Shown: positions 1 to 7,466 of the stretch, one piece after another | How the letters are laid out: each line of letters begins with the position of its first letter | Position numbering within the stretch: position 1 is the stretch's first letter | DNA from: a virus | Direction: 5' to 3' (one strand) | Length of the DNA stretch: 64,000 nucleotides | IMG/VR virus record: IMGVR_UViG_3300020733_000013 | Location: 1-64,000 of that record | The notes under the pieces: generated by a model | The model's input: the letters and a program-made list of their open reading frames with translations, nothing else | Told to the model about the DNA's origin: nothing | Database searches by the model: none | Translations under genes and position numbers: made by a program

Positions 1-234
1 ACCTATTGGACTGAACATTACTACGGAAGCAAACGCAACATTACCACTATCAGTTGGAAGGGTAAGGGTGAAGTTGACACTAATGAAATTCGTAAATGGT
101 GTAAGAAGACATTTGGTAAGAGTGGCTACCGTGAAGATATTGAAGATAGTTACTGGGTAGATAATACAGAAGTTGGCGAAATCATGTTGTGCAAAGATGA
201 GTTTCTTACTATGTTTCTATTGAGGTGGACATGA
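1..234 (+). CDS. Small Trp-rich tandem-family protein, 5'-truncated
   Basis: The frame is open from the first base of the window to a TGA, so only the C-terminal 77 residues are seen and the start lies upstream. It is the first visible member of a tandem family running to about 1830. The shared signature is a W-C pair (IRKWCKKTFG), a Trp/Tyr-rich middle, and an ending of the form D/E-x-x-F-x-x-F-x-L-R-W (here FLLRWT). It overlaps the next gene by four bases (ATGA), suggesting translational coupling. No function is recognised; the family resemblance was made by eye. Confidence 0.7.
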   Translation, partial: TYWTEHYYGSKRNITTISWKGKGEVDTNEIRKWCKKTFGKSGYREDIEDSYWVDNTEVGEIMLCKDEFLTMFLLRWT

Positions 235-617
235 CAACATTACATGATCCTAATATAGCCAGTAATGTGACGGCTACGGCGCAGAAGATTCTCATGCCCA
301 TGATTAAACACCTTACACCTACATTACTGGCACATGGTATATTGGGTGTACAACCTATGACAGGGTCGGTGGGGCAAATCTTTACTATGCGGCACAGCTA
401 TACACCACAGTCCAAATACAAGTTCAGCCGTGCTAAGTGGTACGAAGCAGACCATCGCTACGAAGACTACGAGGAAGTTATAGCATGGTGTACTGAACAT
501 TTTGGCCCACGTCCTCGATATCCTGATGCTTGGACACGATGGGCTGATATTCACATTGATAAAATTCGATTCCGTGACGAAAAAGATTATGCTTGGTTTG
601 TATTACGCTGGTCATGA
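231..617 (+). CDS. Chimera: major-capsid (gp23) N-terminal fragment fused to tandem-family domain
   Basis: I start it at the ATG in the ATGA overlap with the upstream gene (128 aa); a GTG six bases earlier is in frame. The first ~60 residues contain MPMIKHLTPTLLAHGILGVQ followed by PMTGSVGQIFTMRHSYT. This closely resembles the conserved N-terminal region of T4-type major capsid protein gp23, which in T4 reads GVQPMNSPTGQVFALRAVYG. The second half (EVIAWCTEHFG ... DEKDYAWFVLRWS) belongs to the surrounding small-protein family. The remainder of the capsid protein is absent, so this is a fusion and not a capsid gene. It could be a recombination by-product or a protein that binds capsid partners through mimicry. 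The capsid similarity is seen in sequence; function is unknown. Confidence 0.75.
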   Translation: MTTLHDPNIASNVTATAQKILMPMIKHLTPTLLAHGILGVQPMTGSVGQIFTMRHSYTPQSKYKFSRAKWYEADHRYEDYEEVIAWCTEHFGPRPRYPDAWTRWADIHIDKIRFRDEKDYAWFVLRWS

Positions 618-889
618 AATATAATCTCAATAGAAGTATAGGCTGGAACTTAGATATGACCAACATGATAGTAACACAACGAATTTATAATGGCGCTGAT
701 TGTTATAATTGGACTGAATATTTTGCTATCATTCCTAGACGAACCGTATCAGGTAAACTAGTATTCTGGCAAAAAGCATATAAGCGTAGATACTGGGCGG
801 TGTGGGGTACTGGGTTTCATATGGAACCTGAAGTTGAATACGGGGATTTATTTGACGTATTGTTATATCCTTGTGTCAACGTTCTGTAA
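614..889 (+). CDS. Small Trp/Tyr-rich protein of the left-end array
   Basis: The start is the ATG overlapping the preceding stop (ATGA), giving 91 residues. It is rich in Trp and Tyr and carries YNWTEYFAIIPRR, which resembles YWTEHYYGSKRN at the start of the truncated first gene, so it may be a divergent array member. It lacks the terminal LRW motif of its neighbours. No Shine-Dalgarno sequence is visible; translation probably depends on coupling. Function unknown. Confidence 0.55.
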   Translation: MKYNLNRSIGWNLDMTNMIVTQRIYNGADCYNWTEYFAIIPRRTVSGKLVFWQKAYKRRYWAVWGTGFHMEPEVEYGDLFDVLLYPCVNVL

Positions 890-921
890 GGTTTGTGCGT
901 TATTAGTATACAGGAGTAGAT

Positions 922-1116
922 ATGACTTATTCTGAATGCCACAATAACGCACACTGGACGACCAAAACAGTTGGTCCTTTTTTGAGAAAAATGCATGATA
1001 AAGTTGAAAAGTGGTGCGATATCTATTTGGGCAACAATAACTATTGTAGCGACGGATACCATTATTCTTTCAAACATAAAAAGCATGCGGAAATGTTTGC
1101 TTTAAGATGGCTATAA
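922..1116 (+). CDS. Small tandem-family protein
   Basis: 64 residues, preceded by a good ribosome-binding site (caggag, about 6 bases before ATG). It contains the family hallmarks VEKWCDIYLG and a C-terminal KHAEMFALRWL. A central GPFLRKMH stretch resembles GPRLHYIH in the next gene, supporting common ancestry. It overlaps the next gene by ten bases. Function unknown. Confidence 0.65.
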   Translation: MTYSECHNNAHWTTKTVGPFLRKMHDKVEKWCDIYLGNNNYCSDGYHYSFKHKKHAEMFALRWL

Positions 1117-1334
1117 CAATTAAATTAGATGGTCCTTTATCTTCACAAGAAGAATTATGGCTCGCAAAAAACGTAGGACCTAGACTTCATTATATTCACA
1201 ACAGTGTTGGCGGAGAAGGTTGGATTGCCAAACGTCAACAATCTCAAAGTTACTCATATGAAAAACCTGAATGGGCATTGACATTGGAAGACGAACGTTT
1301 TGCAACTTTCTTTTTGTTGATGTTCCCGAAATGA
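1107..1334 (+). CDS. Small tandem-family protein
   Basis: 75 residues. N-terminal WLAKNVGPRLHYIHNSVGG aligns with the TVGPFLRKMHDKVE region of the preceding gene. The C-terminus, DERFATFFLLMFPK, is a diverged version of the family ending. The stop codon overlaps the next ATG (ATGA). No domain of known function is visible. Confidence 0.65.
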   Translation: MAITIKLDGPLSSQEELWLAKNVGPRLHYIHNSVGGEGWIAKRQQSQSYSYEKPEWALTLEDERFATFFLLMFPK

Positions 1335-1549
1335 TAGAGGTTAAACTTATAGACAAGATGCCCAATGAAATTATGGACATCGTTAGAGAACTTAGACAAC
1401 AGGGGTATACTCAAGGTAATGATTTTGATTTTGCGTACAATAAACCCAGATATGATGACTTGAGCCATGATGCAGTGTATAATAGACATACTGTGTTCAC
1501 ATTTTATAAAGAAAAATTAGCAACATGGTTTAGTCTAAGGTATGAATAA
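1331..1549 (+). CDS. Small tandem-family protein
   Basis: I choose the ATG at the ATGA overlap (72 aa) and not the ATG 60 bases upstream, which lies inside the preceding gene. The sequence starts MIEVKLIDKMPNEIMDIV and ends FYKEKLATWFSLRYE, matching the family C-terminal pattern. The stop TAA shares its last base with the next start (TAATG), consistent with a translationally coupled array. Confidence 0.65.
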   Translation: MIEVKLIDKMPNEIMDIVRELRQQGYTQGNDFDFAYNKPRYDDLSHDAVYNRHTVFTFYKEKLATWFSLRYE

Positions 1550-1830
1550 TGGCAATACAAAGTTTAGGAAGTAGCACAGGTACATTTGTACCATTGCAAC
1601 ATGTAACTCAACCTGATCGCACCTCTTACGAAACAACTAGTCGTGGTCGTATTACACATAAGATTGATTTGAATCATCAAAAGATTGATCCAAATGATTA
1701 TATCAAATGGTGTCGTAGAAATTTAGGTGAGCGTGGTGTAGCTTGGGACTTTTGGCTAGCTGGCAATGTGTTGTATATTGAAATCTGGGACGACAAAGCA
1801 AAGTTTATTTACGAAATGTGGAAGAATTAA
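1549..1830 (+). CDS. Last tandem-family protein of the left array
   Basis: 93 residues. The N-terminal ~45 residues (MAIQSLGSSTGTFVPLQH ...) have no counterpart in the shorter members. The C-terminal half returns to the family pattern: DYIKWCRRNLGERG, then a Trp-rich stretch, then DDKAKFIYEMWKN. As in the capsid-fragment chimera at 231-617, a variable N-terminus is attached to a conserved C-terminal module. Function unknown. Confidence 0.65.
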   Translation: MAIQSLGSSTGTFVPLQHVTQPDRTSYETTSRGRITHKIDLNHQKIDPNDYIKWCRRNLGERGVAWDFWLAGNVLYIEIWDDKAKFIYEMWKN

Positions 1831-1841
1831 GAGGGATACAG

Positions 1842-2390
1842 ATGGCAGCGGATATTATGATTGACATTGAGAGTTTGTCAACAGACCCTTACTGTGTTAT
1901 ACTTACAATTGGCGCAGTGCGCTTTGATCCAAAGGGCTCTGGCATCGCTGAGAGATTGGAACTCAGACCAACAATCGAAGAACAGACAGACATATACAAT
2001 AGAAAGATAAACGATGACACATTACGCTGGTGGAGTGAGCAATCACCCGCAGCCCAAGAAGAAGCATTGGGTGACAGAGATAGAATCTCTTTTAAAGAAT
2101 GCATGGAAAAACTTTACAAGTTTTGCTGGAATCGCCGTGCTGTGTGGAGTAACGGTGCTGCTTTTGACTGCGTGGTTATGGAAACAGCATGGAAACAACT
2201 TGACATGCAAATCCCCTGGCCTTTCTGGAGTGTGCGAGATACCCGTACTCTTTATGAAGTGGCAGGAGTCAGACTCAGTGATGGCGGGCATGTTACTTCT
2301 CACAAAGCAGTAGAAGATGCCGAACGACAAGCACTTGTAGTTCAACAAGCATATATGAAAATGATTAAAGCAGGATTAATGACACGATGA
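1842..2390 (+). CDS. dexA: DexA-like DEDDh 3'-5' exonuclease
   Basis: 182 residues from the ATG preceded by a purine-rich site (gaggg); an upstream in-frame ATG at 1818 lies in the previous gene. It belongs to the DnaQ-like 3'-5' exonuclease superfamily and resembles T4 DexA. The D-x-E motif is in DIMIDIESLS (D8, E10). DTLRWWSEQSP parallels STIEWWKNQSP of T4 DexA. The last metal-binding pair lies in SHKAVEDAERQ (about H154 and D159). T4 DexA degrades DNA 3'-5'. It shares an ATGA overlap with the sugar-nucleotide enzyme and lies two genes upstream of a DnaE-like fragment, so a proofreading-like partnership is conceivable but unproven. Confidence 0.85.
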   Translation: MAADIMIDIESLSTDPYCVILTIGAVRFDPKGSGIAERLELRPTIEEQTDIYNRKINDDTLRWWSEQSPAAQEEALGDRDRISFKECMEKLYKFCWNRRAVWSNGAAFDCVVMETAWKQLDMQIPWPFWSVRDTRTLYEVAGVRLSDGGHVTSHKAVEDAERQALVVQQAYMKMIKAGLMTR

Positions 2391-3178
2391 TTACATTACT
2401 AGGACACGGATATATTGGCGAACACATTGCAAAAGAGTTTGATGCTAGCGGTATCAACTTTAACTGGTTGCATCACACTGATACAATTCCAGAAGAAACA
2501 ACATTCATTGTTAATGCAACAGGATACACAGGTGTACCAAACGTTGATGCCTGTGAAAAAGAAAAACAACAAACTATCAACGGTAATGTTATCTTCCCAT
2601 TACAGTTAGAACAAAATAACATCAACACGCCTATACTACATATCTCAAGTGGATGCGTATATACCGGATATGAGAAAGAGTTCACAGAAAATGATGCTCC
2701 AAACTTTGACTTTAACAACGGTAGTTTTTATAGCGGTAGTAAAGCACTAGAGCAAAAACTACTTGAGCCATATATGCACAAGAGTTATTTGTTTAGAATT
2801 CGTATGCCTTTTGGTAACGAAAGTCATCCAAAGAACTTGTTTACTAAACTTGAAAAGTATGAAAGACTCATTGACTACCGTAATAGCATCAGTTACGTAC
2901 CTGATGTTGCTAAAGCAGTTCTCCACTTTATCTTGACCAGACCCGAGTGTGGAGTATATAATGTTTGTAATCCGGGTAGCGTCACAACTAAAGATATCAG
3001 TGATGCACTAGGATTGACTAAAGAATGGTTCACAGTGGATGAATTCAAAAACGCAGTAGTTGCACCAAGAAGCAATTGTGTATTGAATTCAGACAAACTA
3101 GAAAAAGTATTCCAAATGATTCCTGCAAAGATGGCAATGTTAATTGCAGTTAAAAAATACTATGAAGTTTCAGAGTGA
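2387..3178 (+). CDS. Extended SDR sugar-nucleotide epimerase/reductase-like protein
   Basis: 263 residues with a Rossmann nucleotide-binding motif at the N-terminus (GHGYIGEHI, residues 6-14). It has the SDR active-site pattern: Ser/Ser-Gly in HISSGCVYTGYE, then Tyr115-x-x-x-Lys119 (YSGSK). It resembles RmlD/NAD-dependent epimerase-dehydratase enzymes that act on nucleotide-linked sugars, probably with NAD(P). The length is a little short for the family (usually 280-340). Phages carry such enzymes to alter glycans or nucleotide sugars; the substrate cannot be read here. It starts inside the exonuclease stop codon and overlaps the next gene by 17 bases. Confidence 0.8.
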   Translation: MITLLGHGYIGEHIAKEFDASGINFNWLHHTDTIPEETTFIVNATGYTGVPNVDACEKEKQQTINGNVIFPLQLEQNNINTPILHISSGCVYTGYEKEFTENDAPNFDFNNGSFYSGSKALEQKLLEPYMHKSYLFRIRMPFGNESHPKNLFTKLEKYERLIDYRNSISYVPDVAKAVLHFILTRPECGVYNVCNPGSVTTKDISDALGLTKEWFTVDEFKNAVVAPRSNCVLNSDKLEKVFQMIPAKMAMLIAVKKYYEVSE

Positions 3179-3752
3179 CGTAGATATTGACTTTGGTAAT
3201 AGAGATAAAGTACTTGAGCACATCGAGTATACCTCTGCTGCCATGCGTAAAGTCAATCCTATTCGTAAACACGCTACTGGCATTTATGTTACTGACGTAC
3301 CATATGATAGTATAAATGACATGGCTAACTTAGATTATCAGGAAGCTGAAAAGCGCGGGTATGTTAAGTTAGACTTTTTGAATGTCCATGTTTACAACAA
3401 GGTACGTGACGAACAACATCTACGTGAACTAATGCGAGAACCTGATTGGGAGAAACTAAAGGATCAAGTATTCGTTGATAAACTTGTTCACTTGAGTAAT
3501 CATTATGCTAGTATGAAACGTATGCCTGAACCTATTGATAGCATACCTAGATTAGCAATGTTCCTTGCTGTGATTCGACCAGCTAAAAAACATTTGATTG
3601 GCTTACCCTGGCGTGAAGTAGCAAAAACTGTATGGGATAAAACTGATGGATACAGTTTCAAAAAGAGTCATAGTATTGCCTACGCACAGTTGGTAGTAGT
3701 ACACATGAACTTGTTAGAAGAATTAGGGGATGCGTTTTACGAGAGTGATTGA
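3162..3752 (+). CDS. C-terminal half of a split, abridged DNA polymerase III alpha (DnaE-like) protein
   Basis: 196 residues from the ATG at 3162 (a TTG at 3144 is possible). It begins almost directly with SDVDIDFGNRDKVLEHIEY. This matches the bacterial DnaE catalytic motif PDFDVDFCMEKRDQVIEHV, with the two active-site Asp at D8 and D10. In order follow RKHATGIYVTD (DnaE GKHAGGVVIAP), GYVKLDFL (GLVKFDFLGL), LAVIRPAK (ALFRPG) and GYSFKKSHSIAYAQL (GYGFNKSHSAAYAL). Most of the fingers is missing, as are the tau-binding and OB regions. I find no counterpart of the third catalytic Asp. The matching N-terminal half is at 43410-43916. Its 3' end overlaps a convergent gene by 30 bases. It may be a regulatory or degenerate polymerase-like protein; catalysis is doubtful. 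Confidence 0.75.
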   Translation: MKFQSDVDIDFGNRDKVLEHIEYTSAAMRKVNPIRKHATGIYVTDVPYDSINDMANLDYQEAEKRGYVKLDFLNVHVYNKVRDEQHLRELMREPDWEKLKDQVFVDKLVHLSNHYASMKRMPEPIDSIPRLAMFLAVIRPAKKHLIGLPWREVAKTVWDKTDGYSFKKSHSIAYAQLVVVHMNLLEELGDAFYESD

Positions 3753-4100
3753 TTTACGTTTGCTTTTGCGTTTTCCTAGCTCTAACATACTACAAATAGG
3801 ACCGTGTACAATTGTTAGGCTTTTGTTATTGAACGTTCGTAAATAGGGTTTGAAGTCATTCCAATCATGCTTCAAGAACATATTAATGGGGATCAATCTA
3901 TTTGATTCCCACCACCATATCTCACCTAGTTCTAAAAACTTTTCACGCATGATCTGGTCAATAATCGAACCATAATCATATATAGTGGTAACAACATCAT
4001 CACGGTTTTGTACGATTCCTACATAGTCTTGACCTGCATAGGAGCAAACAGTGATGAATGGGTGATTTTCTGACAGTTTCTTAAAAAATTCGTTGTGCAT
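3723..4100 (-). CDS. Conserved phage protein of unknown function
   Basis: 125 residues on the minus strand, started at the ATG (a TTG directly precedes it). It is convergent with the DnaE-like fragment and overlaps its 3' end by 30 bases. A late-type promoter GATAAATA lies just upstream on the minus strand. An inverted repeat around the start would cover the ribosome-binding region only in longer transcripts. The sequence has LGEIWWWESNRLIPINMF and a basic C-terminus (ELGKRKSKRKSITLVKR). No known domain is recognised. Confidence 0.65.
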   Translation of the reverse strand: MHNEFFKKLSENHPFITVCSYAGQDYVGIVQNRDDVVTTIYDYGSIIDQIMREKFLELGEIWWWESNRLIPINMFLKHDWNDFKPYLRTFNNKSLTIVHGPICSMLELGKRKSKRKSITLVKRIP

Positions 4101-4120
4101 CAAAATAATAGCTCTTGGTT

Positions 4121-4128
4121 TATTTATC
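4121..4128 (-). promoter_or_regulatory. Late promoter (GATAAATA) with RBS inverted repeat
   Basis: Minus-strand GATAAATA, matching the T4-like late consensus NATAAATA, 20 bases before the ATG at 4100. The predicted start is near 4115. A 6-bp repeat (4103-4108 and 4120-4125) encloses the RBS region; the upstream arm lies before the predicted transcript start. Confidence 0.6.
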
Positions 4129-4159
4129 TGGGCAATTTTACCATTATATTTAATTTCTT

Positions 4160-4167
4160 ACTAAATA
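4160..4167 (+). promoter_or_regulatory. Late-promoter variant (ACTAAATA)
   Basis: Variant of NATAAATA placed 19 bases upstream of the GTG start at 4186, followed by a strong Shine-Dalgarno sequence (aaaggag). Confidence 0.45.
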
Positions 4168-4185
4168 CATTAAAGGAGCCAATCT

Positions 4186-4956
4186 GTGTACTCAACGAGT
4201 GTTTATTATTATATACCAAGACAGGAAGTTGTCTTGTACACCGGCACTTCACCTAGGAGCTATCAGACCGTGTATTCAAAGAACCTAAAACTACATAAGG
4301 GTGTAGACAACAGAATCCAATTTAGATTCATCAACCAAGAACAGAAGCCCGTAGACGTATCTAGTGCAGTCTCAGGTTCTAATCAGATTACATTCCGTCT
4401 TATGGACTATCAAGCAAATACTATCTTATTGGAAACTGCACTTACCTCAATAGGTTTGGACCTTACTGGTATATTAGAATTGCAACTGATGGAAGGGCAA
4501 TTAGCTGGGTTTGATTCACAAAAATGCTATTACTCACTAGAGATTCCTGTAGGCAGTTTCAACCAACCTGTATTCACCGACAGTAATTCAGGAGCACGTG
4601 GTATAATGGAAATATGTGATAGTGTCTTACCTGCACATATGCCAAGTACCACAATAACTATTCCTAGCTTACCTGTTCCAGTTAACGGTGTCACTACTTT
4701 CCAATCTAGCGTATACGACAACACATACAACCCATCACTAACACTACAAACATATTTCACTAACTTTGTTGGTAACGTAACTGTACAAGGTTCAACCAGT
4801 CAAGATGTTGATTTCTATGATATCAACACAGTACAGTATGGTTCTAGTACACCATTTACTGACACTGACTATTATGTGATTGATGGGTTTCATCCTTTCA
4901 TTCGTTTGAATGTAGTATCTACACAGGGCACATTGGATAACATAATTGCCAGATAA
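4186..4956 (+). CDS. Virion structural protein (baseplate/fibre type)
   Basis: 256 residues starting at GTG, supported by aaaggag eight bases upstream. The N-terminal third (KLHKGVDNRIQFRFINQEQK ... ITFRLMD) looks like the beta-rich N-terminal domain of phage baseplate or fibre-attachment proteins, which often begin by describing a linear input fitted to a polynomial-like fold. The rest is Thr/Ser/Asn/Gly-rich beta sequence without enzymatic motifs. A late-type promoter precedes it. I infer a late virion protein from composition and promoter; the exact role is unknown. Confidence 0.6.
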   Translation: MYSTSVYYYIPRQEVVLYTGTSPRSYQTVYSKNLKLHKGVDNRIQFRFINQEQKPVDVSSAVSGSNQITFRLMDYQANTILLETALTSIGLDLTGILELQLMEGQLAGFDSQKCYYSLEIPVGSFNQPVFTDSNSGARGIMEICDSVLPAHMPSTTITIPSLPVPVNGVTTFQSSVYDNTYNPSLTLQTYFTNFVGNVTVQGSTSQDVDFYDINTVQYGSSTPFTDTDYYVIDGFHPFIRLNVVSTQGTLDNIIAR

Positions 4957-4957
4957 C

Positions 4958-4986
4958 TTGCTTTCTGATACATACTGTAATATAAT
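4958..4986 (+). promoter_or_regulatory. Sigma-70-type early promoter for primase/helicase
   Basis: TTGCTT, 17-bp spacer, TATAAT, immediately upstream of the primase gene. The same TTGCTT/17/TATAAT arrangement recurs at 43376. Confidence 0.8.
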
Positions 4987-4992
4987 TGTAGT

Positions 4993-5982
4993 ATGTTTGA
5001 TATCCTAAGCATCATACCCGGAAAAAAGAAAAAGACTTCAAGTGGTTGGACAAGTTTCAATGCCATCTGTTGTGGTCATCGCGGGCACAGAGCAGACCGT
5101 AGAAGTCGCGGTGGCTTAAAGTTTGATGGACAATATAAATGGGTCATGCATTGCTTCAATTGCGGCTTCAGTTGTAGTTTTCAATTAGGTAGACAAATAA
5201 ACTCAAAGACAAAAAACTTTTTGATTTGGTGTGGTATTGACGAGACACAAATACAAAAGTGGAGTTTAGAAAGTCTACAACACAAAGATTTATTAGATTT
5301 TACACAGCCCAAGAAACGTGAGAACATCAAGTTCAAAACTGATGAACTACCTGAAGGTAGCGAAAAGTTAGATAGCACAAAACTAACTCACAAAATCTAT
5401 TTGGATTATATTAGTAAGCGTGGGGTGGATATAAATAGTTACTCTTTTTACATAACGCCCAACGATACTACGATGAATGGGCGTAACAAGTATCGCATTA
5501 TAGTCCCATACACTTACAAAGGTAAGAACGTAGGACACACTAGCCGATACTTAGATAATAGAACTCCCAAATACATTAACCATCAACAACCGGGATATGT
5601 ATTCAACATAGACAAACAATCAGAAGATTGGCAAGTGTGTATAGTTACCGAAGGTATCTTTGATGCTCTTGCAATTGATGGTGTTGCAGTAATGCACGAT
5701 GATATCAGTTCAGAACAAGCTACATTATTGGCACAATTAAATAAACGAATCATTGTAGTTCCAGACCAAGATAAGACAGGACTAACAATGTGTGACCGTG
5801 CTTTAGAACTAGGATATAGCGTCAGCTTACCAAATTGGGAAGCAGGAGTTAAAGACGTAAACGATGCTGTAATCAAGTACGGCAAACTCCCCACTTTACT
5901 AAGTATCATTCAAAATGCTACAATGAGCAAAATAAAAGTAGAATTACAAAGGAAGAAAATTGGCAAAACAAACGGATTCTAA
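4993..5982 (+). CDS. 61: DNA primase (T4 gp61 type, DnaG family)
   Basis: 329 residues. It makes RNA primers for lagging-strand synthesis at the phage fork with the helicase encoded next. The N-terminus holds a zinc-binding domain (C26, C27, H29 and C54, C57 in MHCFNCGF). The middle holds a TOPRIM fold: VTEGIFDALAI (about residue 218, the catalytic Glu) and VVPDQDKTG (the metal-binding D-x-D). Size and domain order match T4 gp61. It has its own sigma-70 promoter and overlaps the helicase gene by 23 bases. Confidence 0.92.
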   Translation: MFDILSIIPGKKKKTSSGWTSFNAICCGHRGHRADRRSRGGLKFDGQYKWVMHCFNCGFSCSFQLGRQINSKTKNFLIWCGIDETQIQKWSLESLQHKDLLDFTQPKKRENIKFKTDELPEGSEKLDSTKLTHKIYLDYISKRGVDINSYSFYITPNDTTMNGRNKYRIIVPYTYKGKNVGHTSRYLDNRTPKYINHQQPGYVFNIDKQSEDWQVCIVTEGIFDALAIDGVAVMHDDISSEQATLLAQLNKRIIVVPDQDKTGLTMCDRALELGYSVSLPNWEAGVKDVNDAVIKYGKLPTLLSIIQNATMSKIKVELQRKKIGKTNGF

Positions 5983-7441
5983 GCATATTGATTATACACC
6001 AGAAGTACAGAAATTTTTTCTATCATTGATGTTGACCAACGCGGAATTATATACTCGTGTTATGAACATTATGAACAGTGAGAACTTTGACAAAAGTTTA
6101 AGACCTGTTGCAGAATTTTTCAAAGAACATACAGACAAATATAAGGTACTGCCTGAACCTGAACAGGTTAAAGCAATGACTGGTGTTGAAATTAAACCAA
6201 TTGAAAATGTCAATGAAGGCATACAAGAATGGTTTATGGATGCATTTGAGGCATTTACTAAGCGACAAGAATTAGAACGAGCAATTCTTAAAGCAGCCGA
6301 TTTGTTAGAGAAAGGTGACTTTGGTCCCGTTGAAAAACTAATCAAAGATGCAGTTCAAATCAGTTTACAAAAAGACATGGGTACAGATTATTTTCTTGAC
6401 CCTAAAGGTCGTATCAACAAATATTTTAATGCAGGTGGTCAGGTATCTACGGGCTGGCCTCAACTTGATAGATTGTTGTATGGTGGGTTCAGTCGTGGTG
6501 AACTAAACATATTTGCAGGTGGTAGTGGTTCAGGTAAATCATTGGTAATGATGAACTTGGCATTGAACTGGTTGTCAAAGGGTTTGAGTGGTGTTTATGT
6601 CTCACTTGAATTGAGTGAAGAATTAACCAGCTTGCGTACAGATGCTATGGCAACTAGCATGAGCACACGAGACATTCGCAAAGATATTGATACAACTGAA
6701 CTTAGAGTTAAGATGCTGGCTAAAAAGTCAGGCAACTATCAAGTCAAAGGATTACCTGCACAAAGTAACGTCAACGATATTCGTAGTTATTTAAAAGAAT
6801 ATCAGATACAGACAGGCAAGCGTGTTGACTTTGTTATGATTGACTATCTTGACTTGGTTATGCCGGTCAGTGTGAAAGTTAATCCTAACGATCAGTTTAT
6901 CAAAGACAAGTATGTTAGTGAGGAATTGCGTAACTTAGCAAAAGAGTTAGGGATTCTTATGGTAACTGCTAGTCAGTTGAATCGTACAGCGGTCGATGAG
7001 ATTGAGTTTGACCACAGTCACATTGCAGGTGGTATCAGTAAGATTAACACAGCAGATAATGTATTTGGTATCTTTACAAGTCGTAGTATGCGTGAGCGTG
7101 GTAAGTATCAGATTCAGTGTATGAAGTCACGTAGTAGTACAGGGGTTGGTCAAAAGATTGACTTGGAATACAATATCGAAACCATGCGAATTACTGATGA
7201 AGGCGGGGAAGATGGGGAAGGGGAAACTAGCTATAGACCTAATAATCCACAACCTAGTCCACACAATATTATGAGTCAATTAAAACCGCAAAGCACAGTT
7301 GTTCAGGAAAATGTAACAACTAACGATATTGTCCATCAGCAAATAGAACCAGCAGAAACATCTAGTGTTAAGAAATTAATGTCTAGTAGCGGAAACGCAA
7401 AATTAATGAGTCTACTTAATAAGCAGAAAAGCCAATTCTGA
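5960..7441 (+). CDS. 41: Replicative DNA helicase (T4 gp41 type, DnaB family)
   Basis: 493 residues, beginning at TTG because MAKQTDSK follows a clear aagga site and no in-frame ATG exists nearby. It has an N-terminal helical domain. A RecA-like ATPase follows, with Walker A GGSGSGKS near residue 187, Walker B VDFVMIDYLDL, and a downstream Gln/Arg region TASQLNRTA. It is a hexameric 5'-3' helicase loaded with primase at the replication fork. The last ~80 residues are a Pro/Gln/Ser-rich linker and tail. It overlaps the primase gene and is probably co-transcribed and coupled with it. Confidence 0.93.
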   Translation: MAKQTDSKHIDYTPEVQKFFLSLMLTNAELYTRVMNIMNSENFDKSLRPVAEFFKEHTDKYKVLPEPEQVKAMTGVEIKPIENVNEGIQEWFMDAFEAFTKRQELERAILKAADLLEKGDFGPVEKLIKDAVQISLQKDMGTDYFLDPKGRINKYFNAGGQVSTGWPQLDRLLYGGFSRGELNIFAGGSGSGKSLVMMNLALNWLSKGLSGVYVSLELSEELTSLRTDAMATSMSTRDIRKDIDTTELRVKMLAKKSGNYQVKGLPAQSNVNDIRSYLKEYQIQTGKRVDFVMIDYLDLVMPVSVKVNPNDQFIKDKYVSEELRNLAKELGILMVTASQLNRTAVDEIEFDHSHIAGGISKINTADNVFGIFTSRSMRERGKYQIQCMKSRSSTGVGQKIDLEYNIETMRITDEGGEDGEGETSYRPNNPQPSPHNIMSQLKPQSTVVQENVTTNDIVHQQIEPAETSSVKKLMSSSGNAKLMSLLNKQKSQF

Positions 7442-7447
7442 TAAATA
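7440..7447 (+). promoter_or_regulatory. Late promoter (GATAAATA)
   Basis: Matches NATAAATA, 20 bases before the gene at 7467. A 5-bp repeat (7450-7454 and 7460-7464) includes the start of the agga ribosome-binding site; the predicted transcript start near 7453 would disrupt the left arm. Confidence 0.65.
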
Positions 7448-7466
7448 ATAATAGGAAATCTATTTT

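Noticed and set aside
231-617. A true major capsid gene at the left edge
   Set aside because: Only about 45-60 residues match gp23; the remainder of the ~450-residue capsid protein is missing.
1-1830. Small genes at the left end as one frameshifted gene
   Set aside because: Each frame has its own start at an ATGA/TAATG junction or RBS and its own complete C-terminal motif, so they are separate paralogues.
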